Of a stretch of DNA of 64,000 nt, positions 24,060 to 34,393 are shown piece after piece (within the stretch, counting starts at the first letter, position 1; the number at the start of each line of letters is the position of its first letter). The stretch lies in NCBI GenBank assembly GCA_050084985.1, contig JBITNC010000001.1, positions 55,614,001 through 55,678,000 of the forward strand. Direction: 5' to 3'. Under the pieces are notes generated by a model. The model had not been told where the DNA came from. It saw only the letters and a program-made list of their open reading frames with translations, and did no database searches. A program made the position numbers and the translations under genes. The stretch is from Nageia nagi. Taxonomy: Eukaryota; Pinophyta.

Positions 24060-25300
24060 TTATTTTCAAATGGGTAAGTGCCTTGAAGCTCTAAATAAAT
24101 TCCAAAAAGGTGATTTAGGTTGCATACCCTTAAATTCATCATGATAAATGACCACTTGTATAGAAATTTTTTTGATCAAACCCTTCTTAGATATGTGACT
24201 GAAGATGAATCTCATAGAATATTGCATGAATTTCATTATGAATTATTTAGTAGGCATTATAGTGGACCAACTACAATAGCAAAGGTATTACAAGCTAGAT
24301 ATTATTGGCCCACTATATTTTAGGATTCATTCAAGATTGCACAGGAATGTGATAAGTGCAATAGATTTGTGGGAAAGAGAAGACAAGCTACCATGCCTCT
24401 CAAACCTATGGTAGTCAAAGAGCCTTTTCAATAGTGGGGTATGGAATTTATTGGTGTCATAAACCCAAATTTTTTGATAGGTCACAAATTTATTTTGGCT
24501 ACAATAGATTACTTCACTAGATGGTCAGAGGCTATGCCATGCAAAAATGTAGATCAATAAGCTGTGATAGAAATGATTAAAAGGATAATCACCCGCTTTG
24601 GAATCCTATAGACTATAATGTCATATAATGGTTTGGAATTTACTGGAGGCACTCTATCAATCTTTGTAGCTCAGTTTGGAATCTACTAGTTATTCTCTTC
24701 AAACTATTACCCATAAGGTAATGAGCTAGCTAAATCAACTAACAAAAATCTAATCCAAATCTCAAGAGAACAATTGAAGGGAATCCCAGATAGTGGCATA
24801 CATAGTTGGAATATGCATTATGGGTTGATAGAATTAGTATAAAATTAGCAATAAATACATCTTCATATGCATAAGTATATGGTAAAAGACTAGTGTTGCT
24901 AGTACACATGGAGTTACTAGCTTTAAAAATCTTGCAAGAAATGATAGACCATGACTTTGAGCCATTACAGTCTAGATCTAATCAGCTCCTAAAATTAGAG
25001 GAAGATCAAAACAAAGCATATGAGTCATTATAGCATTGCCAGCACATCATCAAGAGGTGGTTTGATAAGAAAAATTCTTCTTGGGTGAAGTTTGAATTAG
25101 ATGATATTGTCCTCAAATGGGATGAGAAAAGAGCAAAACCCAAAAGACACCAAAAATTTGACTCTATTTGGAGTGGGCCTTAGATCATTATCCAAGCTAT
25201 GCAAAATAATGCATTAAAGTTATAAGATGTTACCAAGTCTTAGGAATTACCTACTCCCATCAATGGGATCTATTTAATACATTACTGGGTGATAAGGTAA
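24060..25300 (+). pseudogene. Integrase of the Tat-like element, catalytically dead
   Basis: The N-terminal HHCC zinc region is present (HEFHYELFSRHYSG ... ECDKC, about 24,210-24,360). In the core, WGMEFIGVI replaces WGxDFIGPI (first Asp to Glu), SYNGLEFTGG replaces TDNG (second Asp to Tyr), and GNELAKSTNK replaces NGQAEATNK (Glu to Lys). A C-terminal region with a degenerate GPW/Y motif (IWSGPxIIIQ, about 25,160) ends near 25,300. Several TAG/TAA codons interrupt it. It would have inserted the cDNA. Confidence 0.85.
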
Positions 25301-25776
25301 TCTTGTATTCCCCACAAGGCATTGTATAGTGTAAAAAAAATAGTTACATAGTTTTCAAAAAAGTAAATAGTCTTTAATGATCAAATTTAATTTAGTCTTA
25401 TAGGAGTTAATGTTGGCATACTACTTAGCTATCAACTTTAATTCAGCTTAGTTAAGAGTTAATGTTGGCATGTCGATCAGCTATCACTAAATAAAATAGC
25501 ATTTAAGGAAGTATTTCATCAAATTTCACAAGCCATCATACAAGTATGATAAATTAAGTCTAGTGTGCTTTGAATTTACTAATCCAACCTATGCTAGCTC
25601 AATCTATACAATGTATAGGTCTCAAGATCCTTAAGAAGTAATTACCATTAATGGAAATCTTACCAACCTTGGACAAATAAAACTATTCCCATACTCTATA
25701 GTTTAACACTTAGCTAATTTTGAGCACTTAAGTTTTTAGAGCATTCAGAGCTTAGAGATTTTAGAGCTGAGTTATC
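25301..25776. other. Spacer after integrase
   Basis: A noncoding stretch of about 475 bp. It holds two similar segments around AGGAGTTAATGTTGGCAT (about 25,400) and AGAGTTAATGTTGGCAT (about 25,455) followed by AGCTATCA. Nothing else is recognisable. Confidence 0.4.
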
Positions 25777-25827
25777 TTGAGAAAGAAAAAGGCTGTAAGA
25801 CTCACATCACCTAGACTGCTATTTTTA

Positions 25828-28800
25828 ATGACAACTAGAGGTTCAAGAAAAGGTGTTAATACCATGGTGACTTCTCAATCATCTGTGGAACAACTTGACA
25901 TTGACCTGCACTCTTTACAAGAAGAATATCTCGAGAATGCACTAGGATTGAAGTGGACTAAAATGGGAGTAATCAATCATATGGATACATGGAGAGCTAA
26001 CCCTAGTCATGTTCTTTTGAAGCTTAAGACACCTAAAGTGAGCAAAAAAGGAAAATCACTTGCTCATTCTAAAAGAGATGTTATGATTGACTAGGGTTTG
26101 GCATATTATGGTCCCTATCAATCCTTCACCTACCTTGAGCTCTTATACTCCCTAACACACAAGAATCATCAAAAGGGGCACCAAATTGGTATGTTCAAGA
26201 GCACTGAAGAGGTAGATACTTTTGAGCTAGTATTTGAAGCAGTGCTAGATTCCTCTCCTAACTCCATCATCCAAGTATTTGTTGTTCTTGTAGATTGGAC
26301 ATTTTATGTTAAAAAACAAATTGATTTGAAAAAAGAGAAACATGATTTTTATATTAATCAAGATGGAATGTTGAGTTGGATCAATGGGAGATACCAAGAC
26401 AACAAAAAAACAAAACTCTTATTGAGCTATCAAATAGCTCTTTTGAAAGAAAGAAAGATAGAGAAGTGATGTAGGCACTCGTAGTCATTTTGGGAAAGAA
26501 GACCCAAATAGAAGTAGAAAATGCCATGGTGTGCATGGCTTATAATATTTTAAAAGCCCATATCTGCTATGATTTCCTAGCTTTCATAATCAGAGAAATT
26601 AAGAGATGTTTGTTCAATATTGAAAAATTAGATTTTAGACATTCTTCATATTTTGGTGGCTATTTGTCCATCAAAATTTGGACAAACTTATAGAGGTGGG
26701 GCTCCCATTTGAGCCAACCAATTCCAGTGTTGCATCGATGCCAATTGACTTGATGGTGCTAATTTTTACCAAGTTGCATGGATCCTACTATGAGTTCATG
26801 GAAAAGTTCTATGCAATTGCAATAAAAATTTTGATTAGAAAACTCCCCAATAGACTATGCAAGAGCACAATAAGGTAGCTACAAGGTGGAAATAAAATTG
26901 ATGATTGGTACTTCTTGAGAAATTACACCATAATAATTAGGTATGGGTATTTTGAAAAACCCTTCTTTTTGCCTAAATATGTTACCCCCCTAGTTGTATT
27001 CAGTAGAGATGGGTAGACATATTTATGCCATAAAGAGTAAATATGGGTCTGCGGGTAACTTTAAGTCAATTATAAATATACCACTTCTACTGAGAATTTT
27101 ACTCTTTTAGGATAGGATGTATAGATAGTATAACCTAATTTATTGTACAAAATTTTAAGTTAGATAAGGTGGGAACTACATGGATGTATGATCCATCAAG
27201 GGAAATTACCCAAATAATAAGGACTAGCAAGAAACATCCAACATTTGTCCATGATAATAGGCCCTATATATAATATTTTGTAAATAAAACTGTGCAAGAG
27301 GTAGAAATGTACCTGAATTGAGAATTTGTACTCCTAAATAAAGCCTAGATGGCTCTAAAAGAAATAATAATATATAGGAATTGGGAAAATAAGAGGTAAT
27401 ATTTTATCCTCAACCTAGAGGTCCTCACCCTATTAACATATCTTGGGTGGGGTACCAACAAAATTCATTATTTTACAAGATTCAAATTTGAGTATACTAC
27501 AAAAATTCATCACATTGAAAGTGAATTATTTGAAAAATTCAAATATGATAAATACTGGGAGGTAGAGTATTCCAAAGATCCTCTGCCAAGTTAGTACAAC
27601 CTCTTCCTCCTCATTTTCATGGGAAACCTACTACAGAGGAAAGGATAATGCAAACAAAGCAACCATCTAACATGGTTCAAGTCCCAAAGTAGGGAGAACA
27701 AAACCCTTTGAACACCACCACTTCTTCCTTGGAACCTTCTTCCAAAAAGAAAAGAAAAGTTAAAACTCTTGCTCAAAGGGAGTAAACATTAGAGAAGGAA
27801 CAAAAGCCATTAAAAACCCCTAGTCAACTATAGCAAGGTCATAGTCACAAATAACTGTACCTTCACCTTTAGAGGCAACAAAAGAATTCCTAAAGGTGGT
27901 GATACAAAAAGCATAAATTTTTGATCTAGAAGAGTTCAAAGAGCCAGAGGATGCAGATGTTGGTGGTGTAGAATATGTTCAAGAATAAGAATAAAAGGAA
28001 ACCCTAAAAGAGGGATAGAGTTAATTCAACAAAGTAGAGAAAATATACCTAAAGCTAGAAACATAGTAGTAGTGGCACTCATAGGAGGGCCAGGAGATGG
28101 TGATGATGATAATGAATTTGGAAAAAAGGACTCTAGCCTAATGGATAAGCCTAAGGAATAAGGTGAGGCCATGGAAAAGGCTAAACATGAACCAAATTTT
28201 AATAGTTGACTCCTCCCTGATATTCCCAAACAATTTAGCAAGTTGAGACACCTATTGCAGGTGAAATTATTTCCACTCATTCTTTTATTCCTATAGCCTC
28301 GTAAGAGGAAATAAAGTTAATTTTTTCTACACAAATTATAGAACCCATTGATTGGGCAATTTTTGTTAATAAATCTTCTATGCTCCTGAATAATAGTTGA
28401 GAATTTTGAGCAAAGTAACAAAGATGAGGGATATGAAAATTGCTCAAACACCTTTTAAAGAAGGCAACTGATTTCACTCTCATAGTAATAATAGATGTAA
28501 ATATGCAAAGCATATTGGCTATTGACTAGTTTAGGTTTCTTGTAAATACCTCAATGTAATTGGTAAAAGTCTTCAAGTAATGGAGGCTAAAATAGAGAAA
28601 TTGAATAAGAAAATTGATTAATATAAGGAAGACTACTCCCTTAAATACAAAATAGTAGTTGGGTTGTAGAATAAGAATAAAGATTTGATTATAAAGCTTG
28701 AAAAATAGAAAATTGAATTTGATAAGAGCATGGCAACAACAAAAGCTAAGCTAGATACTACAAATCAAGTGATAGAGGAGCTCAAAGTTTAGGCTATAGT

Positions 28801-29612
28801 CATGGATGCTCAAAAGATCAAATAGATTAAGGTTGAGATGCAGACTATCAATGTAGCAAATAAATTTCTATTAGATGATAATGCAATGTTTTTACTGCTT
28901 ATGCAAAAATTTAAAAAATCCTTCATAGAGCAAGTTAGTGATAGAATGATAACATTATCTCACTTGCATATACTCAAGGAGGAAGCTATATAGGCCATTA
29001 AGGAATTTCATGCTCAAAGTGCTCTTCATAAGCTAGCTTTGGATATGCCCAAAATAGTTTTGGAAAGGATGCAAGTCTGATTAAGGATAGTGACTTAAAA
29101 GGAGTTTGTAATAGTCTTCTCCAAGCCAAAATAATCATATCAAAAAAGGATTCAAGAAATTTGTGAACACCAAAGTTTGGTGTTCAACATGGACATAGAG
29201 CTGGTGTTGGGATTTGTTAACAAATTCTTTAATTCTTTAATTGAAATAAAAGCTTCCAAAATATGACAAGAGCAAAATGTACAAGGTAGTGCTACCAATT
29301 GGGTAGCCAATACCATTCAATTCTTGGAATAATCTTTTTTTGAGACTAAATCTCAAATCTGCAATAAATAAATGAGTTGGATTAGGAAGCCATTGTAAAA
29401 TATTTACATTTTGGAAGGCTAAATAGTGTCTTGGAAGGGTTTAGATCAGACATAGAGAAGATTAAGGTATCCCTCATCCTATCACAAGATAATTATAAAG
29501 ATCTGAGTGAAATAAATAAAAGGATGTAAGCATTCCTCCCACCATACATGATGGTAGCAATTAAGACTGCAACCAGATCCACTTCTAGGCAAGCCACTAG
29601 GAGTAGCAGTTG
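25828..29612 (+). pseudogene. Unidentified long ORF between integrase and 3' LTR
   Basis: A readable frame starts with ATG at 25,828 (MTTRGSRKGVNTM), runs with one TAG to 26,469, then continues in shifted frames (26,490-26,693; 26,678 to about 27,020) through a Pro/Ser/Lys-rich middle with a basic cluster SSKKKRKVK at 27,738-27,764. A heptad-rich, Lys/Glu/Leu/Ile region lies at about 28,575-29,080 (EAKIEKLNKKID, TTNQVIEELK). It ends SRQATRSSS near 29,612. The length, about 1,250 codons before decay, is large. I see no membrane segment, so it does not look like an envelope protein. I cannot assign a family. The position, continuity and bias of stops (TAG) suggest a real gene of the element. 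Confidence 0.55.
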
Positions 29613-29662
29613 ATGAGTTATGTTCTCTAGCAAGCAAAGACCCCAAAGAGATATCAAAAGAT

Positions 29663-31760
29663 TGTGTTCCTTTAATATACCACTCAAAATTTAGATAATT
29701 CTACTTTTTTCATTCTTCATTATTTAATTCTTTACTACTTGAGAACTATGAATATAAGAGTACTTGAGAGGATATTATTCTTTTAAAAGTCTTCATGAGT
29801 TATAAAATTTTTTATTCTTTCATTATAAATTTCCTCTCTTCTCATTTCTTTTCCTTAGGGTTTCAGGAGTCATTTTTGCTTAGTACCCAAGAATTATGTA
29901 AATAAGAACACCTAGAAGTTATGTCAATAAGACTTATGTCAATTTTATATTCTTTTATTCTTTAATAACTGGGAGTTGAGAGTGCCTGGGAGTCATGTCA
30001 TCTTCTCTAGTATACTCAAAGAGTCATGTATGTAAAAATTCCTAGAATCATATTTATTACCTTAGAGTCTATAGGAATTATTGGCACAAATGTCCAAAAC
30101 TTGTACACATTTAGAGTTCCACTTTTGAAAAATATCAATAGAACCTAGGGATTTTGAAGGATGACATCACAAATTTTGGTAAAAATAAGTGGGTCTCAAA
30201 ACAAGCAATGGTAGGTGTAGACTTTTGAAGAACATCAATAGAGCCTGGCAATTTTGGGAGATGACATCATAGTTTTTTATTAGAATTAGCAAGTCTTGGC
30301 AAAATCAGAATATCGATAGAGCCCATTGATTTTGGAAGATGATGTCATAGTTTTCAATCAAAATTAGCAGGTCCTAGAGCAAGTAATGGTAGGTGTAGAT
30401 TTTTGAAAAATATCAATAGAGCCTAGTAATTTTAAAAGGTGACATCATATTTTTTTATGGAAATTAGCGAGTCTTGAAGAAATTAGAATTTTGATAGAGC
30501 CCATCGGATGATATCATGATTTTTAGATAAAATTAGTAGGTCTTGAAAAAATCAAAATATCAACAAAGCCTAATGATTTTGAAGTATGATGTCATAGTTT
30601 TTGATGAAAATAAGTGGGTCCCAAAAGAACTAGATCATCAATAGAGCTTGAAAGAAGAACATAAAGCCTACCAAGCAAGTGAAAGAGTAGTGCATGAGAA
30701 AGAACACCCAAGTCCATTTCATCTTAATTGTTTGACCCTCAAGGCCCTATTAATGTGTCAACACCAACTCATTTACACATAATAGTGGTGATTCTTCTTG
30801 ATCCAAATGAACATAATGTTTATCAACCATCATTACTTTGATTACTAACATCCATAGTAGAGATCATAAAGATTATAGAGAAGTAAATAGCAATTGATAA
30901 AGAATACAACCAAATTGTACCAATAAATGTGCAATCAAATAACTACTCAATCAGCTATAATGCTACCTTTAATTAGTACTAATGTATATATTCAATTAGC
31001 TATAAGACCAAGAGGAGAAGTCAATGACATGTCAAAAGGATTGCAGGTCTATGGACATGGCTGACTAGAAGTTACAAATTCTCAGATAGTTTAGATTGTT
31101 ATGTTGATTAGTACTTGTCCACTCTATAATCTAGTACAATTGTAGTATTTATATAAATAGTGCTATTTTAGTTATTTCATTCAATGCTAGTAGTAATGTA
31201 TATTAATAAAACCCAACCACCCAAGGGGGGAAGTTGTATAAATAGCTAGTTTTTAGAAATTAACAAGCTCAAAAATTTTAGCAAATTTACCTAATCTGTA
31301 AAAGAAATTCACATATGATAATGCAAATAGATAATGCTTTGTCCTCTTGAAATAAAGTGGCTATTATTGCTTTTGTGAATGTTATGTGTGGAGTGTTTTC
31401 TTCAAATTATGGTTGTGTATTATGATTACAAGACCCCAAGTGCGAGATAGTCTACTTTTCTTAATCTTGGCTATGGATTGCTGCTTATGCTACAATGCTC
31501 AGTTGTAAATTTCCTATTTTAGTTATTTATTTGCTTATCTCTTTCATGTAACCCTCCATCTTTTTATTGTTTTCCTATTACTTTTGACCTTAAATATATA
31601 TAGGAACTGACCTATAAACTGGAGATTGAGCAAAAAACCAACATGAGCACATCCCCACCACCTTCTACTTTTTCAAGGAACCTACCATTGCAGGAAGTGG
31701 AGAACACAACCAAACCAAACTCTTGATGTTATGCTATATCGATCAACATAATGTTGTTCA
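29663..31760 (+). repeat. 3' LTR of the Tat-like element
   Basis: Partner of 17,062-19,171, starting TGTGTTCC after a purine-rich stretch (AAAGAGATATCAAAAGA) and ending GTTGTTCA. It includes the matching TATA box at 31,237-31,245 and minisatellite at about 30,120-30,650. The two LTRs differ by many transitions and small indels, so the insertion is old. Confidence 0.85.
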
Positions 31761-31763
31761 ATG

Positions 31764-32737
31764 TGCATACTATCATTAGTTGATTGAAATCAATCTTCCC
31801 AACACCTATTAACAATTTCAATTGACCCATCATGAGAATAAATATTTTCCCTTTATAAAAGGGAGATTCAAGCCTGAAAATCAAGCAACCAACACACCTA
31901 TAGCCTTAGTGACAACTCTAGCTCCATATCCAATGGTTAAGCATTATCGCTTTTGCAAGCAATATGTGCTTTATGAAATTGGTTAGCATTATCACTTTTG
32001 CAAGCAATATGGCTTTTTTGCAAAGATTTCAACATGCTCGAAAAATAAGAGGATAAACTTGGTAGACTCCCCATGTGATGGTGTACACATGGGAAGGATG
32101 CTCGATTCTTTCTTAACAACAAGCATGGACTTTTGTACCCATTGCATGTCACATCTATAAAAGCTTTCTAGACTCCATATAGTTTACTTGGTATAATTTC
32201 CAAGTACAAGATGATAGAGTTCTCAAGAGAATAGATAGGGCCATGTTTCTAAATCACTCCAAGATCACCTTTCATAGTCTTGCTCAAGATTTGCCTCTAG
32301 TTATTTCCTTCCTCAAGAACACCATCTTTGAGAACATGTCGATTATCTTTAAATTGGTATCCCCTTACCATATTCTTATGGTTTTTCATTCTTAAATATA
32401 CCTTAACATTTCTTTTTACACCACCCAACCACTGTTTCTCATATTTATCAAGTCTAGAATTTGGTCCCTTGACCCTTTGGGAATAAGGGCTAGATTGAGT
32501 GGTGGAATGATGTCATCCTATAAACCACTACTTTTTTGAGAGTGTTGGGAGTTGAGCTTACTTGATTTCATAAGAAAATAATAATGCCTTAAGCCCTCAG
32601 AGATGAGTTTACTTGTTCCTCTATTCAAATTGAGACCAATCCTTGAACCACTCCTCTATAAAAACATGTTGTTGTAGTTCACCATGAATTTCATTAGATT
32701 CATGATCGATTCCATTAGTTTCAAATTGGTGATAGAG
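31764..32737 (+). mobile_element. L1-type LINE, fragment 3 (ORF1 end and endonuclease end)
   Basis: Just after the Tat-like element, LIEINLPNT resembles the CVEIDLSKP block that follows DUF4283 in plant L1 ORF1. At about 31,985-32,045, HYHFCKQYGFFAKxxxCSKNK resembles the C-x2-C-x3-GHFAKxC zinc knuckle. From about 32,172, FTWYNFQVQDDRVLKRIDRAM matches the end of the L1 endonuclease (FTWSN ... RLDR). Most of the endonuclease is missing between these, an internal deletion. Up to 32,737 the sequence leads into the start of the reverse transcriptase region (IGDR at about 32,728), where the solo LTR is inserted. Confidence 0.55.
31935..32026. repeat. 46-bp tandem duplication
   Basis: GGTTAAGCATTATCGCTTTT at 31,935 recurs as GGTTAGCATTATCACTTTTG at 31,981; both copies include GCAAGCAATATG. 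It duplicates the zinc-knuckle-like coding segment of the LINE ORF1. Confidence 0.85.
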
Positions 32738-32738
32738 T

Positions 32739-32937
32739 GTTTACAAATAAAAATTGAGAGTGCAAATAAATAAATAAGCAATTATCTACAAACTCAATAT
32801 TATCTGTATTCTAGCTACGGATAGCAATTTATTCTCACAAATGTTTACAAATAAAATTGAGCATGCAAATAAATAAATAGATAAATATCTACAAACCCAA
32901 TATATTTGTAGTTGAACTAAAGATAGCAATTTATTCT
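32739..32937. repeat. 104-bp tandem duplication within the solo LTR
   Basis: GTTTACAAATAAAA at 32,739 recurs at 32,843; each copy ends in ATAGCAATTTATTCT. It lies at the minus-strand 3' end (U5 side) of the LTR. Confidence 0.85.
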
Positions 32938-33003
32938 AGATAACAATAAACAAAATAACCAATTCAAAAATGTAATCAAACAAGACTGTGGTTTGTATAC
33001 TTA

Positions 33004-33421
33004 CCTCACGGAACGTACCTGACAACGAAAGATGAAGATGTTGGCGATGTGCTGATGATGAACTGCCTCTCAAAAACGTAGTCACCTGTGAAGATACAAA
33101 AAGAGGACCGCGGCGGTCCGTTTCAGAGATAATAGAGCACCGACGGTGTTCCTGGTTCATAAGGGAGCGCCAGCGGCCTTCTTTTGATGATTTTTGATCT
33201 CTCAATCAAGTCCAGAGCTTTAATACGGATGTCTCAGATAGCAGTGTGATATCAGAATAGATCGTAGATGTCAGGATAGCTCGCGAAAGGAAGCACACAA
33301 ACCACAGCCTTGTAGGCGGTACCAAGAGATACCTTAAGGGGTAGCCACTTACAAGACCATACGCGGGATCATGTGTATCCTTGTTGTTGTGGACTTACTA
33401 TTAGATCCCTTATTTATATAG
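33004..33421 (-). promoter_or_regulatory. CpG-rich promoter and untranslated exon in the solo LTR
   Basis: On the minus strand a TATA box (CTATATAAATAAGG, plus 33,408-33,421) is followed by about 380 bp of CpG-rich sequence ending in a perfect splice donor, GTGAG|GTAAGT, with the intron starting at plus 33,004 and running down. A second GT (GGTACGTTCC) lies 17 bp before it. A GGACCG-CGG-CGGTCC inverted repeat is at 33,105-33,119. The open frame of 89 codons here (32,936-33,205, minus) probably has no protein role. The layout suggests a transcript start near 33,385. Confidence 0.55.
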
Positions 33422-33511
33422 ATATAGGTAATACCGCCCATAGGTCGGCGTGCATCCACATAAATAAGGTTAATTCACAAGATTTAAGATAAATACATCA
33501 ATAAACAAGAT

Positions 33512-33600
33512 AATTCATGCAATACTCAAGGTAAACCATTCAATATTCAAGATAACCCATGCAATATTCAAGATAAACCATGCAATATTCATATTCAAGC
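33512..33600. repeat. Imperfect ~22-bp tandem repeat in the solo LTR
   Basis: Four copies of CAATATTCAAGATAACCCATG-like units (with variants such as CAATACTCAAGGTAAACCATT). It lies upstream of the minus-strand TATA box, where repeated regulatory motifs often occur in LTRs. Confidence 0.8.
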
Positions 33601-33712
33601 CAAACATTGATATTATCACTTTAATCCATTCAAGACATATAGTTAGGCCAAACATATTTCATTAATTTATTGATTTAAAAACATAAAATCATTTTTATGT
33701 GTTAACATAGAG

Positions 33713-33843
33713 TTACCAAAAACTTCTTTCAGCATAGTATACTCCCCAACATTGCTAATTCATTGTTCAAACACTACTACAAGGTTTTTCCCTCATAATA
33801 TTTCACTTTATAAAGGGAAAATGCTCTAGATGAGTGTTGTAAT
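33713..33843 (+). mobile_element. L1-type LINE, fragment 4 (start of reverse transcriptase region)
   Basis: TKNFFQHSI, NIANSLFKHYYKVF continues from IGDR at 32,728 after removal of the solo LTR, matching the GDRNTKFFHxS motif that precedes the reverse transcriptase in plant L1 elements. The fragment ends where the copia C LTR begins. Confidence 0.65.
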
Positions 33844-34393
33844 TGATAGAAACTAATCCTAAATGACTAAATCTAACCAATATCTCGTTAAATATCTCTA
33901 AACATCAACATAATAGCATAACACAATAGCCAATCTCACAAACTTAACACCAATATAAAGTGGTTCCTTCAAATATGGGAGTATATCCACTAATTTAAGA
34001 TATTTGTTCTCAACAAGCACTTCTTACAACAACTCTTTCTCACTTCTCCTAACAACCCTAGAGCATAACAATACTACAAATTTAAGTGAGTAATCTCAAG
34101 GAGAGGGCCCTCTATTTATAGGCCAAAATCCTCCTTGGTATCAATCTTTTAACCATGGTACAAATTCATGTCATGCATCACCCTTTTACCCAATGGGTAT
34201 GTCCATGAGATGGAGTGTAGGAAATGTTACATTATTTTATTCATAAATACTTATAAGGTATTTAGGGATACTTTTAAGTATTAGTACATTTACATTATCA
34301 TATTTACTAAATACTTAAGGTATCTAGGATACCTTTAAGTATTAATGAATTTACATTAATATACCTTACAATAATGTATTATACATTCCAACA
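33844..34393 (-). repeat. 3' LTR of copia C
   Basis: It aligns with 55,755-56,310 throughout. The minus-strand polypurine tract AAGGGGGAG (34,394-34,402) directly precedes its TGTTGGAATG start. Confidence 0.9.

Larger units (their letters stand above)
17062..31760 (+). mobile_element. Tat-like Ty3/gypsy retrotransposon, 14.7 kb
   Basis: Long LTRs (17,062-19,171 and 29,663-31,760) enclose gag, protease, an extra RNase H, reverse transcriptase, a degenerate gypsy RNase H, integrase and a further long ORF, all on the plus strand. The extra RNase H and large size place it near the Tat group of plant gypsy elements, but the extra RNase H precedes the reverse transcriptase instead of following the usual RNase H. 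CAATG precedes the 5' LTR and recurs at the 3' LTR end (31,759-31,763), overlapping the terminal CA. This may be the target duplication. The element lies in the LINE ORF1. All genes are broken. Confidence 0.9.
32738..33707 (-). mobile_element. Solo LTR with perfect TAGAG duplication
   Basis: It begins TGTTTAC and ends GTTAACA on the plus strand, and is flanked by identical TAGAG at 32,733-32,737 and 33,708-33,712. Removing it with one TAGAG joins GGTGATAGAG to TTACCAAAAAC and restores the LINE frame (IGDRVTKNFFQHS), which proves insertion. No partner LTR or internal region is present. The promoter elements read on the minus strand, so the element was probably minus-oriented. It is far richer in CpG than its surroundings, suggesting it is young. 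Confidence 0.85.

Noticed and set aside
25828-29612. Envelope-like gene after integrase
   Set aside because: No signal peptide, transmembrane segment or glycoprotein features are visible; only the position would support it.
32936-33205. 89-codon minus-strand frame in the solo LTR
   Set aside because: It spans the predicted splice donor and LTR U5 region; better explained as an untranslated leader than as a protein.
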